Source: Chryseobacterium gregarium DSM 19109 (GTDB lineage Bacteria > Bacteroidota > Bacteroidia > Flavobacteriales > Weeksellaceae). Taken from it: 64,000 bases of DNA. A program made the translations under genes and the position numbers. Positions 35,590 to 43,961 of the stretch are shown one piece after another. Location: NCBI RefSeq assembly GCF_000430845.1, contig NZ_AUMU01000013.1, positions 62,001 through 126,000 on the forward strand, read 5' to 3'. Position 1 is the first letter of the stretch; each line of letters starts with the position of its first letter. The notes under the pieces are model-generated. The model saw nothing but the letters and a program-made list of their open reading frames with translations. It made no database searches and was not told the origin of the DNA.

Positions 35590-36468
35590 TTATTTTATTT
35601 TAGAAACTAAATTTTCAATCATCCACTCTTTAATTGTTGTCGGTGTTGCGGTGGTCTCTGTTCTCGTTTCTGTGTCATAAAGGCCGTTACCAATTGCAGT
35701 CAACATCTCTGTCAAAGAGTTTGCAAATGCTTCGCTGGTATGATGTTCCCCCAAAAGCGTTTTTATGTAGTCCTTTTTTGAAACCTGTTGAAAACGAATA
35801 GGCTTTCCCGTTAATTCACTCATTTGTAGTGCAATTTCATTGTAGCTTATGTCTTCCGGACCTTGAACCGCAAATCCTTCAACGCCTGTCCAGGTTTTAT
35901 CAATTAGAAACTCTGCCGCTTTTGATGCAATGTCTTTTACTGCGATTTGTGGCGATTTGTAATTTCCGTCAATGGGCAAAGAGAACATTCCCGTTTTTTT
36001 TAGTGATCCGATTTGGTACAAAAGGGTTTCGTAAAATACAGGGCAGCGCAATGCCCTTACCGATGCACCTGATCGGTTGATGATGTCTTCACTTTTGTGA
36101 AGTGCTGTTATAAGACCTGCCTGCAAATTGCTTTCTTTACCACTGCTTGACAAATAAACAACTCTTTCTGTACCTGCATTTTTAATTGCGTTTGAAGCCA
36201 CGTTAGCAAAGCTTTCATAATAGGCATTTACGTCTTCTTGTGTGTTGCTCTGGGGCACACAAAAATAGAGCGTGTCGCATTCTTGCAGTGCTTCTGTAAA
36301 TTCAGATTCATTAAGCAGAGAGCCCGTGGCGACTTCTACTTTTTCTAACATGCCGGCTGATATTTTTTCAGGGTCTCTGACAAAAATTCTAACCTGTTCT
36401 CCCTGCTCTACCAATTGTCGGAGAATCATTGCACCGGTGTTGCCTGTTGGCGTGGTTACTAAAATCAT
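35590..36468 (-). CDS. NmrA-type NAD(P)H-binding reductase-like protein
   Basis: The 292-residue protein has TTPTGNTGAMILRQL as the nucleotide-binding loop, LYFCVPQSN, VVYLSSSG and an NmrA-like C-terminus with ALQMSELTGKPI. Members bind NAD(P)H and reduce quinones or sense redox state. It lies upstream (in its own sense) of the DapB-like gene and downstream of a Crp-type gene on the same strand, which may regulate it. The exact substrate is unknown. Confidence 0.88.
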   Translation of the reverse strand: MILVTTPTGNTGAMILRQLVEQGEQVRIFVRDPEKISAGMLEKVEVATGSLLNESEFTEALQECDTLYFCVPQSNTQEDVNAYYESFANVASNAIKNAGTERVVYLSSSGKESNLQAGLITALHKSEDIINRSGASVRALRCPVFYETLLYQIGSLKKTGMFSLPIDGNYKSPQIAVKDIASKAAEFLIDKTWTGVEGFAVQGPEDISYNEIALQMSELTGKPIRFQQVSKKDYIKTLLGEHHTSEAFANSLTEMLTAIGNGLYDTETRTETTATPTTIKEWMIENLVSKIK

Positions 36469-36547
36469 AATTGAACTTTTTTATTGTTTATTGAAGTACA
36501 AAGATGATAAGAGTATATTTTGTAAACATTGTCCTATGTTCACATTT

Positions 36548-37117
36548 TTAGAGCTTTGATTTTAATCTGCTTAACGTTTGAGGCGTGAGCCCCAGATAAG
36601 ATGCAACCATTTTATTGGATAGTCTGGTCAGCCATTTTGATTGATTTGTCAAAACCCAGCGGACCTTTTCTATTGCTTCTAAACCTTGAAAACAATAAAT
36701 ACGTTCCTGGGATTTAATATAAGCTGATTCTAAAATTTGTCTGTAAACAAAAGCAAACTCTGGAACTGTGTCAACCAGATGAAAGTAGTCGTCACGGTTG
36801 ATGACTAACAATTCCGAAGGTTCAATAGTCTGCATAAATTCAAATGATGCTTTTTGATTGATCAGACTTGGCAATGCGGTTCCGAAAGCATCCTCAAAAT
36901 GAAAATACCTTGTTCCTTCTTCTCCGTCCTTATTAATGTTAAAAAGTCGTATGCAACCTTTATTCACAAAATAGAAATGTTTGCAAATTTCGCCTTCTTT
37001 CAACAGAAATTCGTTTCGCCTGGTCTTTTTAAATTTGAAATATGAGGAAATATAAGAAAGGGTCTTATCGTCAATTTCAGTCCTTGCCTTAAGATATTTT
37101 TCTAATGGTCTAAACAC
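36548..37117 (-). CDS. Crp/Fnr-family transcriptional regulator
   Basis: The 189-residue protein has an N-terminal cyclic-nucleotide-binding-like jelly roll (KTRRNEFLLKEGEICKHFYFVNKG in pieces, GEEGTRYFHFEDAFG) and a C-terminal helix-turn-helix (MVASYLGLTPQTLSRLKSK). It has no iron-sulfur cysteine set and the nucleotide-contact residues are not conserved, as in many small Bacteroidota members, so the signal is uncertain. It may control the NmrA gene that follows on the same strand after 79 bases. Confidence 0.9.
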   Translation of the reverse strand: MFRPLEKYLKARTEIDDKTLSYISSYFKFKKTRRNEFLLKEGEICKHFYFVNKGCIRLFNINKDGEEGTRYFHFEDAFGTALPSLINQKASFEFMQTIEPSELLVINRDDYFHLVDTVPEFAFVYRQILESAYIKSQERIYCFQGLEAIEKVRWVLTNQSKWLTRLSNKMVASYLGLTPQTLSRLKSKL

Positions 37118-37357
37118 TTTATTTTTTCAGGGTTTCGTTAAAATGGCAGGTTAAGTTCCAAATTTACACCTTGCGTCAATTTGATTTATTTCAGTTTACG
37201 TGGATTGATCAAATATAATAATGGTAATCTATAACAAATTGTATGATACCGTAAATCTCCAAATAAAAAGAAATTTATAAATTCAGAAGTTCTGCTGCTG
37301 CACAATCTTCAAATCTTCAGGTTTTAAATTAATTTCTTCAGGAAGCGGTAAATTCTA

Positions 37358-37717
37358 TTATACTTTTAATTTTTTATGCCGCTCTCCCCATTGTTCCATC
37401 TGAAGGATGATGGGCTTAAGTTCATAGCCTATTTCAGTTAATTCATAGATAACTTTAGGAGGAACTTCCGCATAAACAGTCCTTGTAATAATCTTATGTT
37501 CTTCAAGTTTGCGCAACTGTACGGTCAGCATGCGTTCAGTAATATTGGGAATTGATTTTCTTAATTCTCCAAACCGCATTTTACCATTTGTTAACCAGGA
37601 ACAAATGACAAGTGACCATTGTCCGCCGATAATGCCTGCTGCATATACTTCAGAACATTCATCAGCCAAAACTTTTTTATTTTCAAAATTTGTTGACGTT
37701 TCCTTTATTTTTCCCAT
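37358..37717 (-). CDS. HxlR-family winged-helix regulator
   Basis: The 119-residue protein has the HxlR core: GGQWSLVICSWLTNGKMRFGELRKSIPNITERMLTVQL in pieces, and VPPKVIYELTEIGYEL. A cysteine lies at the start of the first helix (ADECSEVYAAG), where some HxlR regulators have a reactive cysteine. It is divergent from the alpha/beta hydrolase gene at 37815, with an inverted repeat between them. It is a second member of the HxlR pair with 28862-29275. Confidence 0.92.
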   Translation of the reverse strand: MGKIKETSTNFENKKVLADECSEVYAAGIIGGQWSLVICSWLTNGKMRFGELRKSIPNITERMLTVQLRKLEEHKIITRTVYAEVPPKVIYELTEIGYELKPIILQMEQWGERHKKLKV

Positions 37718-37744
37718 TACTTACCTTTTTTATAGTACCATACA

Positions 37745-37757
37745 ATTAGCTGCTAAT
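37745..37757. promoter_or_regulatory. Inverted repeat, likely HxlR operator
   Basis: ATTAGC-T-GCTAAT is a perfect six-base inverted repeat in the 97-base region between the HxlR gene and the hydrolase gene. It lies 24 bases before the -7 box at 37782, so binding could block the -33 region. Confidence 0.4.
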
Positions 37758-37781
37758 ATACAAAACCGTATGTTAATACCC

Positions 37782-37789
37782 TACTTTTG
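37782..37789 (+). promoter_or_regulatory. -7 box of the epoxide-hydrolase-like gene
   Basis: TACTTTTG fits TAnnTTTG exactly and lies 25 bases before the ATG at 37815. Confidence 0.5.
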
Positions 37790-37814
37790 TATACGAATTT
37801 AAAGAAATCGTCAT

Positions 37815-38810
37815 ATGAAAATTAAGAATTTAAATGAAAATAAGGTTCACCTAATGATCGAAAAACAGGTAAGAATTAATGAACATTCTTTTCGGATATT
37901 AGAACAGGGCAGGGGGCCTGCCGTATTATTTCTTCACGGTTTTCCGGACACCGCAGAAACCTGGAAATACCAAATGAACAGTCTCGCGGATGCAGGTTAT
38001 CATACCATAGCTTTGGATTTACGGGGATTTGGGGACAGTTATGCACCTTTGGACTATCAGCTTTACAGTGCTCGGCATATTGTTGATGATCTGACAGGGC
38101 TTTTAGATTCTTTAGGGATTGAATCGGCGGTTTTAGTAGGGCATGACTGGGGAGCAGATCATGCACAACGAGCCATGTTGCTACAACCGGAACGTTTCAA
38201 AGGTTTAGTGAGTCTAAGCATTCCATTTTCCCCCAGGGCAGAAATGAGTCAATGGGATCTTTTACGTAAAAATGGTTTTGGTGAAAAATATTATGCCATG
38301 GAAATGATGGATAATGATCGGGAAGAGGATTATTTACCTGCTGAAAAAACAATTAAAAATGTTTTTTATTGGCTTTCTGCAAGTCCGGCAAAAGGCACCG
38401 GCTGGGATCCTGTTGATGCCACAAGAAATATGTTTAGATCTTCGCCCGTTGAAATTCCAGAATGGACGACGAAAGAATATATAGAAAAGACGGTAGGCTG
38501 GTTTGAAAAGACGGGTTTTCAAACAGGAATCAATCATTACAGAGCTAATCAGACCACATTTGATGAAACCTTGTATCTGAAGGGTAGAAAGATTGAACAT
38601 CCAAGCCTTTATATCTGGGGCAGAGAAGATGGTTTATGCAAATTTTTTCATCCTGAAGTTTTGACACTTGAAGAACTTCAAAAAAATCATCCGGGGTTAT
38701 TAAAACAGGTAGCGCTAGAGAACGTCGGGCATTGGCCGCAACATGAAGCTTCACAGGTTGTAAGTGACGAAATACTGGACTTCTTATATAAAATAGATTT
38801 TACCAAATAA
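37815..38810 (+). CDS. Alpha/beta hydrolase of the soluble epoxide hydrolase type
   Basis: The 331-residue protein has oxyanion segment HGFPDTAETW, the nucleophile elbow GHDWGADHA (aspartate), a lid domain in the middle, and the catalytic histidine in NVGHWPQHEA. This fits soluble epoxide hydrolases and fluoroacetate dehalogenases. There is no signal peptide. It is the first gene of a pair with the ankyrin protein five bases downstream and is under the probable control of the divergent HxlR regulator. An alternative start at MIEKQVRINEH would remove 14 residues. Confidence 0.9.
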   Translation: MKIKNLNENKVHLMIEKQVRINEHSFRILEQGRGPAVLFLHGFPDTAETWKYQMNSLADAGYHTIALDLRGFGDSYAPLDYQLYSARHIVDDLTGLLDSLGIESAVLVGHDWGADHAQRAMLLQPERFKGLVSLSIPFSPRAEMSQWDLLRKNGFGEKYYAMEMMDNDREEDYLPAEKTIKNVFYWLSASPAKGTGWDPVDATRNMFRSSPVEIPEWTTKEYIEKTVGWFEKTGFQTGINHYRANQTTFDETLYLKGRKIEHPSLYIWGREDGLCKFFHPEVLTLEELQKNHPGLLKQVALENVGHWPQHEASQVVSDEILDFLYKIDFTK

Positions 38811-38815
38811 CCAAC

Positions 38816-40324
38816 ATGTTCCGATTATTTAGCACGATAGTATTCATTATAATGACTTCCATCATGTATGGACAAAAGAAAAATTACCAAATAAAAAAAC
38901 AAATCAAAATGGACAATGCAACCATATTACACAAAGCCAACGAATTTGTAAAAAGGGGAGAATATGAAAGTTTTCTGGCTTATTGTACAGAAGATACCCA
39001 GTGGGTTTTTATAGGAGAGCGTACTCTTAAAGGAAAAGGGGAAGTACGGGAGTATATGAAAGAGTTCTATTGGGAACCGCCTTTTTTTACCGTCGAAACG
39101 ACGATCGAAGACGGTAATTTTGTAACCGTGACAGGTGAAATAAGCTTGAAAACCAAAAATGGAATCCTTAACCATTATGAGTATTGTGATATCTGGCGGT
39201 TCGAAAATGGAAAGATTGCCGCTTTGAAAGCCTATGTTGTAGAAAAGAAGGTACCCACTGATCACTCTTTGCATCAAACCGGATTTAATTTGGAAGATGC
39301 TATTTATAAAAATGACTTACGTTTGGTTGAAGCGCTTTTAAAAAATGGTAACAATGCAGAGGTACCCAATTCTAAAAGACTTACGCCACTGATGATAGCT
39401 TCCGGTCTCGGACACCTTGAAATAGTTAAGCTTTTAACGGCCCATGGAGTGAATATCTTAGCCGTTGATCCTGACATGGGATCTACGGCTTTACATAAAG
39501 CGGCTCAATCAGGACATCCGAAAATTATCCAATGGTTATTGGAGAAAGGGGCTTTTATTGATTTTCAGAGCCCTGTCATTGGAAATTCACCGTTGATGGA
39601 TGCGATACTTTATAAACAGGAAGCAGCTGTTAAAATATTGTTGGAACATAAGGCCAGAATTGAACTTCGGAATAATTTTAATGAATGTGCTCTGGATATT
39701 GCCCACCAAATTAATCATGCTTCAATGATCAGCATCATTAATAACCACAAGAATAATTTAGAAAAAGAAATCCAATCTCAAAAATTAGTCCGGGCCATTA
39801 AAGATCATGATATTAAGACGGTAAAAGATCTTATCGATAGAGGAGGAGCCCATATCAATGAGCGGATACCAAGGACGGGGAATTATAATGATGATTTTAC
39901 GCCGCTCAGTATGGCAGCAAGTATGGGCCATGAGGAAATTGTTCTTTTATTACTCGGTGCCGGAGCCGATATCACAATGCTCAGCGGATTAATGGGAGCT
40001 ACCGTATTGCACGAAGCGGCGTACGCGGGTCATGCAAAAGTAATTGATGTATTGATGCAGTATACAGAAGAAAAATCATTGGAAGGCTTAGATATAAATG
40101 CGCAGGGTCTGTATAATGGAATGACTGCCCTTCACGATGCAGTATGGCAAAATAAACCGGAAGCAGTAAAAATCTTAGTTGATAAGGGAGCCGATGTAAA
40201 CTTAACTTCCCATTCCGGACTAAAGCCTTTGGAGCTTGCAGAACTTTTTAACTACAGCGGAATCATCCGTCTTTTAAAAGATGCTGAGAAAAATAACCAT
40301 AGTGAAGTGCCTGATTCTGTATAG
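38816..40324 (+). CDS. Secreted SnoaL-ankyrin fusion protein
   Basis: The 502-residue protein has a signal peptide (LFSTIVFIIMTSIMYGQ), then a SnoaL/NTF2-like domain (about 33-145: HKANEFVKRGEYESFLAYC, TLKGKGEVREYM, YEYCDIWRFENGKI), and then ankyrin repeats in two blocks (about 155-300 and 325-490) with typical TPLMIASGLGHLEIVKLL, TALHKAAQSGHPKIIQWLL and TALHDAVWQNKPEAVKIL repeats. Ankyrin repeats bind other proteins. The gene is five bases after the hydrolase gene, so their products are likely to work together, although one seems cytoplasmic and the other exported. Confidence 0.85.
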   Translation: MFRLFSTIVFIIMTSIMYGQKKNYQIKKQIKMDNATILHKANEFVKRGEYESFLAYCTEDTQWVFIGERTLKGKGEVREYMKEFYWEPPFFTVETTIEDGNFVTVTGEISLKTKNGILNHYEYCDIWRFENGKIAALKAYVVEKKVPTDHSLHQTGFNLEDAIYKNDLRLVEALLKNGNNAEVPNSKRLTPLMIASGLGHLEIVKLLTAHGVNILAVDPDMGSTALHKAAQSGHPKIIQWLLEKGAFIDFQSPVIGNSPLMDAILYKQEAAVKILLEHKARIELRNNFNECALDIAHQINHASMISIINNHKNNLEKEIQSQKLVRAIKDHDIKTVKDLIDRGGAHINERIPRTGNYNDDFTPLSMAASMGHEEIVLLLLGAGADITMLSGLMGATVLHEAAYAGHAKVIDVLMQYTEEKSLEGLDINAQGLYNGMTALHDAVWQNKPEAVKILVDKGADVNLTSHSGLKPLELAELFNYSGIIRLLKDAEKNNHSEVPDSV

Positions 40325-40803
40325 GAAATATTTTTTAAAGAACACTTTAATAAAACTCATGTTACCCACATACAATGACAAAAGCAGGGAACCGAAAAAA
40401 AAATGAATTTAAAATTAATATTCTATCTCCTGTTAAATTATTTTTTTTATACTGTAGCGGAGGCAGAGCTTATTTAGTGCTGGAAGTCAATACTGCCGTT
40501 TATTCGCAATAATTGAAAATATACAGTTGGTTTAAATACAATATGGTATCGCTTTTAATTATATAATTTATCTTTTCGCTGATTGATTTCAGGATAAGCC
40601 GGTGATATATTTATAGTGATTTATTAAAAAAATGAAGTTTTTAACAATAGGAAAATCATTTTTTATGCAGGTGAAAGATGATTTAATTTTTCAAAGCTTG
40701 AAATAAACACGACACGTGTTGTCGTTGTAGAGTTTGGTTTACCTACTTTAGCATACAACCTAAGAAAGAAAGTTAACTTTTTCTATGTCAATTGAGCCTA
40801 AAT
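40325..40803. other. Gap without a recognised gene
   Basis: This 479-base stretch between the ankyrin gene and the terminator has no convincing open frame. It contains an imperfectly spaced pair of possible promoter elements, an ACGACA-N5-TGTCGT inverted repeat (40709-40725) and a 12-base palindrome AAAGTTAACTTT (40769-40780), close to the start of any transcript that would end at 40843. Confidence 0.3.
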
Positions 40804-40843
40804 AAAAATCCGCCTCACCAATTTCCTGTGAGACGGATTTTTA
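40804..40843. terminator. Bidirectional terminator downstream of the KAS III gene
   Basis: AAAATCCG plus CTCAC pairs with GTGAG plus CGGATTTT around a 9-base loop, with one C-A mismatch. T runs lie on both sides. It lies 66 bases after the KAS III stop codon on the minus strand and also ends the gap on the plus strand. Confidence 0.75.
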
Positions 40844-40908
40844 ATCTTGATAAAGCAGATCCGGAAAAGCGGTTAAAAATCTATTTTAAGTACTTTCCGA
40901 TATACAAT

Positions 40909-41976
40909 TTAAAACTTATAAACAAGTGCATTAATGTTCATCCCTGCACCTACAGAAGCAAACAATACGACATCATTCTTCTTGATGTTATGATGTTCCA
41001 GTTCATCCTTCAGGATCATGGTCAGTAAAGTAGGGATTGTGGCTACGCTGCTGTTTCCGAGCTTGCTGATGACCATAGGCATGATGTTTTCAGGCGTGGG
41101 AACATCATAAAGCTGGTAAAACCTGTCAACAATCGCTTCGTCCATCTTTTCATTGGCCTGGTGGATGATGATCTTACTCAGGTCATTGATCGAGTATCCG
41201 CTGCTGTCGAGGCATCTCTTCATTGCATCCGGCACATTAATCAGTGCGAATTCATATATTTTTCTCCCGTCCATCTTAATATATTTGGTGTCTGGGCAGC
41301 TTTCAGTATTATAGGATTTTGCAAAAAACAGGTAATCCTTTTCATTAAGGGTATGGGAAGCCGACAAATGGGACCTGATCCCGGAATCATCGTCAGGATT
41401 GGCCTCCAGGACTACGGCACCGGCACCATCAGCATAAATCATGCTGTCTCTGTCATGCGGGTCTACCACACGGGACAGGGTTTCTGCACCGATCACCAGG
41501 CATTTTTTGGCAATACCCGACCGGATGAAAGCATTGGCCTGGATCACGCCTTCAAGCCATCCCGGGCAGCCGAACAGTACATCATAAGCCACACAGAAAT
41601 TATTCTTTATTTTCAGCATATGCTTCACTCTTGAGGCAAGGCTGGGAACCGCGTCCGACTGGATCGTACCGAAACGGACATCTCCGAAATTATGGGCGAA
41701 GATAATATAGTCCAGGGTTTCAGGATCCACTCCCGAATCTTCTATGGCAGCCCGGGCTGCTATAAGGCCGAGGTCTGAAGTTACCTGGGTATTGTCTGCA
41801 TACCTTCTCTCCTCTATGCCGGTAATTTTCTGTAATTTGCTCGTAATAGTAGCGTTGTCATCTTTTAACACAACTCCCTGTTCATTTAGGAAAATATGGT
41901 TGTCAAAAAATAAACTGGTGATGGTTTCTGAGGGTATGTAATTTCCTACACCTGTGATTTTGCTTGTCATGTTCAA
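40909..41976 (-). CDS. Ketoacyl-ACP synthase III-like enzyme (KAS III/FabH family)
   Basis: The 355-residue protein has the KAS III catalytic triad: C137 (FGCPGWLEG), H272 (IIHQANEKM) and N308 (LGNSSVAT). The C-terminal GAGMNINALVY loop is typical. KAS III joins an acyl-CoA to malonyl-ACP or, in many relatives, does similar condensations in secondary metabolism. There is no acyl carrier protein, ketoreductase or other synthase gene next to it, so it is an orphan copy here. The N-terminal third has an insert (FFDNHIFLNEQGVVLKDDNATI) not usual in housekeeping FabH. Confidence 0.9.
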   Translation of the reverse strand: MNMTSKITGVGNYIPSETITSLFFDNHIFLNEQGVVLKDDNATITSKLQKITGIEERRYADNTQVTSDLGLIAARAAIEDSGVDPETLDYIIFAHNFGDVRFGTIQSDAVPSLASRVKHMLKIKNNFCVAYDVLFGCPGWLEGVIQANAFIRSGIAKKCLVIGAETLSRVVDPHDRDSMIYADGAGAVVLEANPDDDSGIRSHLSASHTLNEKDYLFFAKSYNTESCPDTKYIKMDGRKIYEFALINVPDAMKRCLDSSGYSINDLSKIIIHQANEKMDEAIVDRFYQLYDVPTPENIMPMVISKLGNSSVATIPTLLTMILKDELEHHNIKKNDVVLFASVGAGMNINALVYKF

Positions 41977-42873
41977 ATAAGATCTAATCTTTTTCTGTAA
42001 AATAAAATAGCTGAATATGAGTTCAGCATGATGTCAGTAAATCTCCTTCATATAAAAAAACAAAAGCACATTAATGATATCGGTACGGCAGAATAAGCCA
42101 TTCATGATATCATCAGATTCTGATTATATTTCACCAATTCGTACTGTTTCTGAAATTAAATAACAGATCCTTAAGAATGATAAAATATCAGAAATTTTTG
42201 TGTTTTCGCAATTCCCGATAAAGGTAATCATTAAAAATAAATAAATTCCATAAAAAGCCGGTATCATAAAAAAATTAACATAATTAACAAGGGAATGAAT
42301 ACAATAATAGAATCCGGATGTAATTTCAGAATAGATAGGAATACATTCTGTTGCAGAACCGATTAATAAACATCAACAAATATATATGACCAGTAATTAC
42401 CTGAAAATATCATGTTATTGGAGTGGAGTTCGATAGAAACCGAAGAATGCCTTCCCCACAGAATTGATCCTGAAGCCAATTGATATTTTGTAAATATCAG
42501 CATCGATTAAATGCCTGTTTAAATTTAATATAGGAATTTTAAAAAACTTTTAAAGCTGTTTCCAAATCTTCTTCCGCTGATTTTTAGATTTTGGATATGA
42601 GTGAAAATTGTGTAATCACCATCATCTGCGGGAAATTAATTATGAAATAAATTTAACAGGCTCTGAGACATCACCAACTTAGCCTTTAAAAAATAAAAGA
42701 CGTTTTGCAATCCGGTATAGGGTGCTTATGTACACTATATTAAATACAGAGGTCCTGCCTTCCGTCAGTATTAAAAATAAAAACCAATGGCAGTAAATGA
42801 TATTTTCCCTCTGCCTGTATACAATGCAATTATCCACCGTTTTCATTGGTATCCGGACAAACGGTATCTGAAC
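41977..42873. other. Gene-poor AT-rich stretch
   Basis: Nearly 900 bases between the KAS III gene and the HTH gene show no supported gene on either strand. The only open frame (42787-43032 plus) is antisense to the HTH gene and lacks codon support. I see no repeats, tRNA or terminator that would explain the gap. Confidence 0.3.
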
Positions 42874-43173
42874 TTACAGCTCTTTTTCCAGAATCGCTAT
42901 AATCCTGTCGATGACATCACGTTTTTTGGATTTCTTAGTGTATTCGGCTTTGGGTTCAGAAACAATAGGCTGTTGTTCTTTACTGAAGAGGGCATACAGA
43001 TCGATATCCGGATGCGTTTCAATATACCATGACAGAAAATTAAGAGGCATCGCGTTCTTTCCTGAAAAATAAAGCTGGATGGATTGTGGTGTAACCCCGT
43101 AAGCGTCGGCTATATACTTCATGGTTTCTCCTCTTTCCCTACTGTACTCCCGTATCTTCTCGTAAATTTTCAT
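42874..43173 (-). CDS. Small helix-turn-helix DNA-binding protein
   Basis: I start the protein at MKIYEKIREYSRERG (43173), giving 99 residues, because the longer frame begins with an unlikely stretch. It has an XRE-like helix-turn-helix (YIADAYGVTPQSIQLYFSGKNAMPLNFLSWYIE in pieces) and a lysine-rich tail (KKSKKRDVIDRIIAILEKEL). It is divergent from a 76-residue gene, and two perfect inverted repeats and a palindromic promoter pair lie between. Autoregulation and control of its neighbour are likely. The tail may mediate oligomerisation. Confidence 0.75.
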   Translation of the reverse strand: MKIYEKIREYSRERGETMKYIADAYGVTPQSIQLYFSGKNAMPLNFLSWYIETHPDIDLYALFSKEQQPIVSEPKAEYTKKSKKRDVIDRIIAILEKEL

Positions 43174-43212
43174 TATGAATAAAGGTTTTTCTCTCGTTAT
43201 TAAAAAAATAAA

Positions 43213-43227
43213 ACAATAATTTATTGT
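43213..43227. promoter_or_regulatory. Inverted repeat in the HTH leader
   Basis: ACAATAA-T-TTATTGT is a perfect seven-base inverted repeat between the start of the HTH gene and its -7 box. It shares the ACAAT core with the site at 43236-43248 and is a likely operator for the HTH protein itself. Confidence 0.45.
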
Positions 43228-43235
43228 AAAATATG

Positions 43236-43248
43236 CAACAATATGTTG
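43236..43248. promoter_or_regulatory. Inverted repeat overlapping a -33 element
   Basis: CAACA-ATA-TGTTG is a perfect five-base inverted repeat. Its right arm contains the TTG (43246-43248) that stands 19 bases before the plus-strand -7 box at 43268, so a protein bound here would cover the -33 region of the rightward gene. Confidence 0.45.
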
Positions 43249-43253
43249 TTTTT

Positions 43254-43275
43254 CAAATATATAATCGTATATTTG
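43254..43275. promoter_or_regulatory. Divergent palindromic promoter pair
   Basis: CAAATATA-N6-TATATTTG: the right half is a TAnnTTTG box on the plus strand (43268-43275), with TTG 19 bases upstream. The left half is the same box on the minus strand (43261-43254). The two promoters for the HTH gene and the 76-residue gene thus share one palindrome. Confidence 0.6.
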
Positions 43276-43344
43276 CTTTACTATTGTGTTAAGAAACACA
43301 GACACAAAATTACGAAAAAAGGTTTAACAAAATTATTCATTTAT

Positions 43345-43575
43345 ATGAGCAAATTGTCGACCCCAAAAAATCAGAAGGTGAACGATGAAAAATTTGATTT
43401 CATTGATCAGTGGTTACCGGCGCGTTACACAAGTTCAGTAAATTTGATCCTAAAAGAAGATAAGAAAGACCCTGCCTACATAAGGCAGGTAAAAAAAACA
43501 AGAACTGATGACAAGAAAACGATAGATGCGCTTTACAGAGTGGCACAGCTCAATAAGCTACAGGTAGAAGACTGA
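43345..43575 (+). CDS. 76-residue hypothetical protein
   Basis: Starting from MSKLSTPKNQKVNDEK, the protein has 76 residues, is strongly basic and mostly helical, and has no signal peptide. It contains FIDQWLPARYTSSVNLILKEDK and a lysine-rich second half ending in LYRVAQLNKLQVED. I do not recognise the family. A well-formed promoter precedes it (TTG, 19 bases, TATATTTG), and a strong terminator at 43706-43732 lies 130 bases after its stop codon, so it is probably a real transcript with a long 3' tail. Confidence 0.65.
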   Translation: MSKLSTPKNQKVNDEKFDFIDQWLPARYTSSVNLILKEDKKDPAYIRQVKKTRTDDKKTIDALYRVAQLNKLQVED

Positions 43576-43700
43576 AATCCTATATTAAATACAAATTTTA
43601 CAGACCAGGAATGACCGCACGGGCAAATCTGCCATCTGCCGATCAATGCAGTGCGGCCATCAGGCAACAGTACAGCTCAGTTTCTGAGTGTGGTTATTAG

Positions 43701-43735
43701 TTTTTAACCGGCCGGCACCTGGCCGGCCGGTTTTT
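43701..43735 (+). terminator. GC-rich terminator
   Basis: AACCGGCCGGC and GCCGGCCGGTT form a perfect 11-pair stem with loop ACCTG, followed by a T run and preceded by five T residues on the other side, so it may work in both directions. It lies between the 76-residue gene and the zinc-ribbon-like gene. Confidence 0.85.
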
Positions 43736-43754
43736 CTGCAACACAATATGAATT

Positions 43755-43961
43755 ATGGAAAAAAATGACATCATGATCACGGAATGCTTCAAATGTGGAG
43801 CCCGTTATGAAAACTATTTCAGAGCATCACCCTGCTGCAGGTCCATCATCCTGAAAGTGGATGAACAGGGAAACCGCACCACCATAACTTTTCTGAGCGC
43901 CCTTTCCCTGCCCGGATCAGACTTTGTTAAGCTGGAAAAGACGAAAGCCGAAGTTTCCTAA
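43755..43961 (+). CDS. 68-residue cysteine-containing hypothetical protein
   Basis: The protein has four cysteines arranged as C-x2-C (ECFKCGARYEN) and a CC pair (SPCCRSI) in the first 40 residues, which suggests a small metal-binding (zinc-ribbon-like) domain, followed by a beta-strand-rich part (RTTITFLSALSLPGS) and a charged tail. It follows a strong terminator and has no neighbours on its strand. Codon use looks ordinary. Function unknown. Confidence 0.55.
   Translation: MEKNDIMITECFKCGARYENYFRASPCCRSIILKVDEQGNRTTITFLSALSLPGSDFVKLEKTKAEVS

Noticed and set aside
42787..43032. 81-codon plus-strand open frame
   Set aside because: It overlaps the HTH gene in antisense and has an odd, phenylalanine-rich composition.
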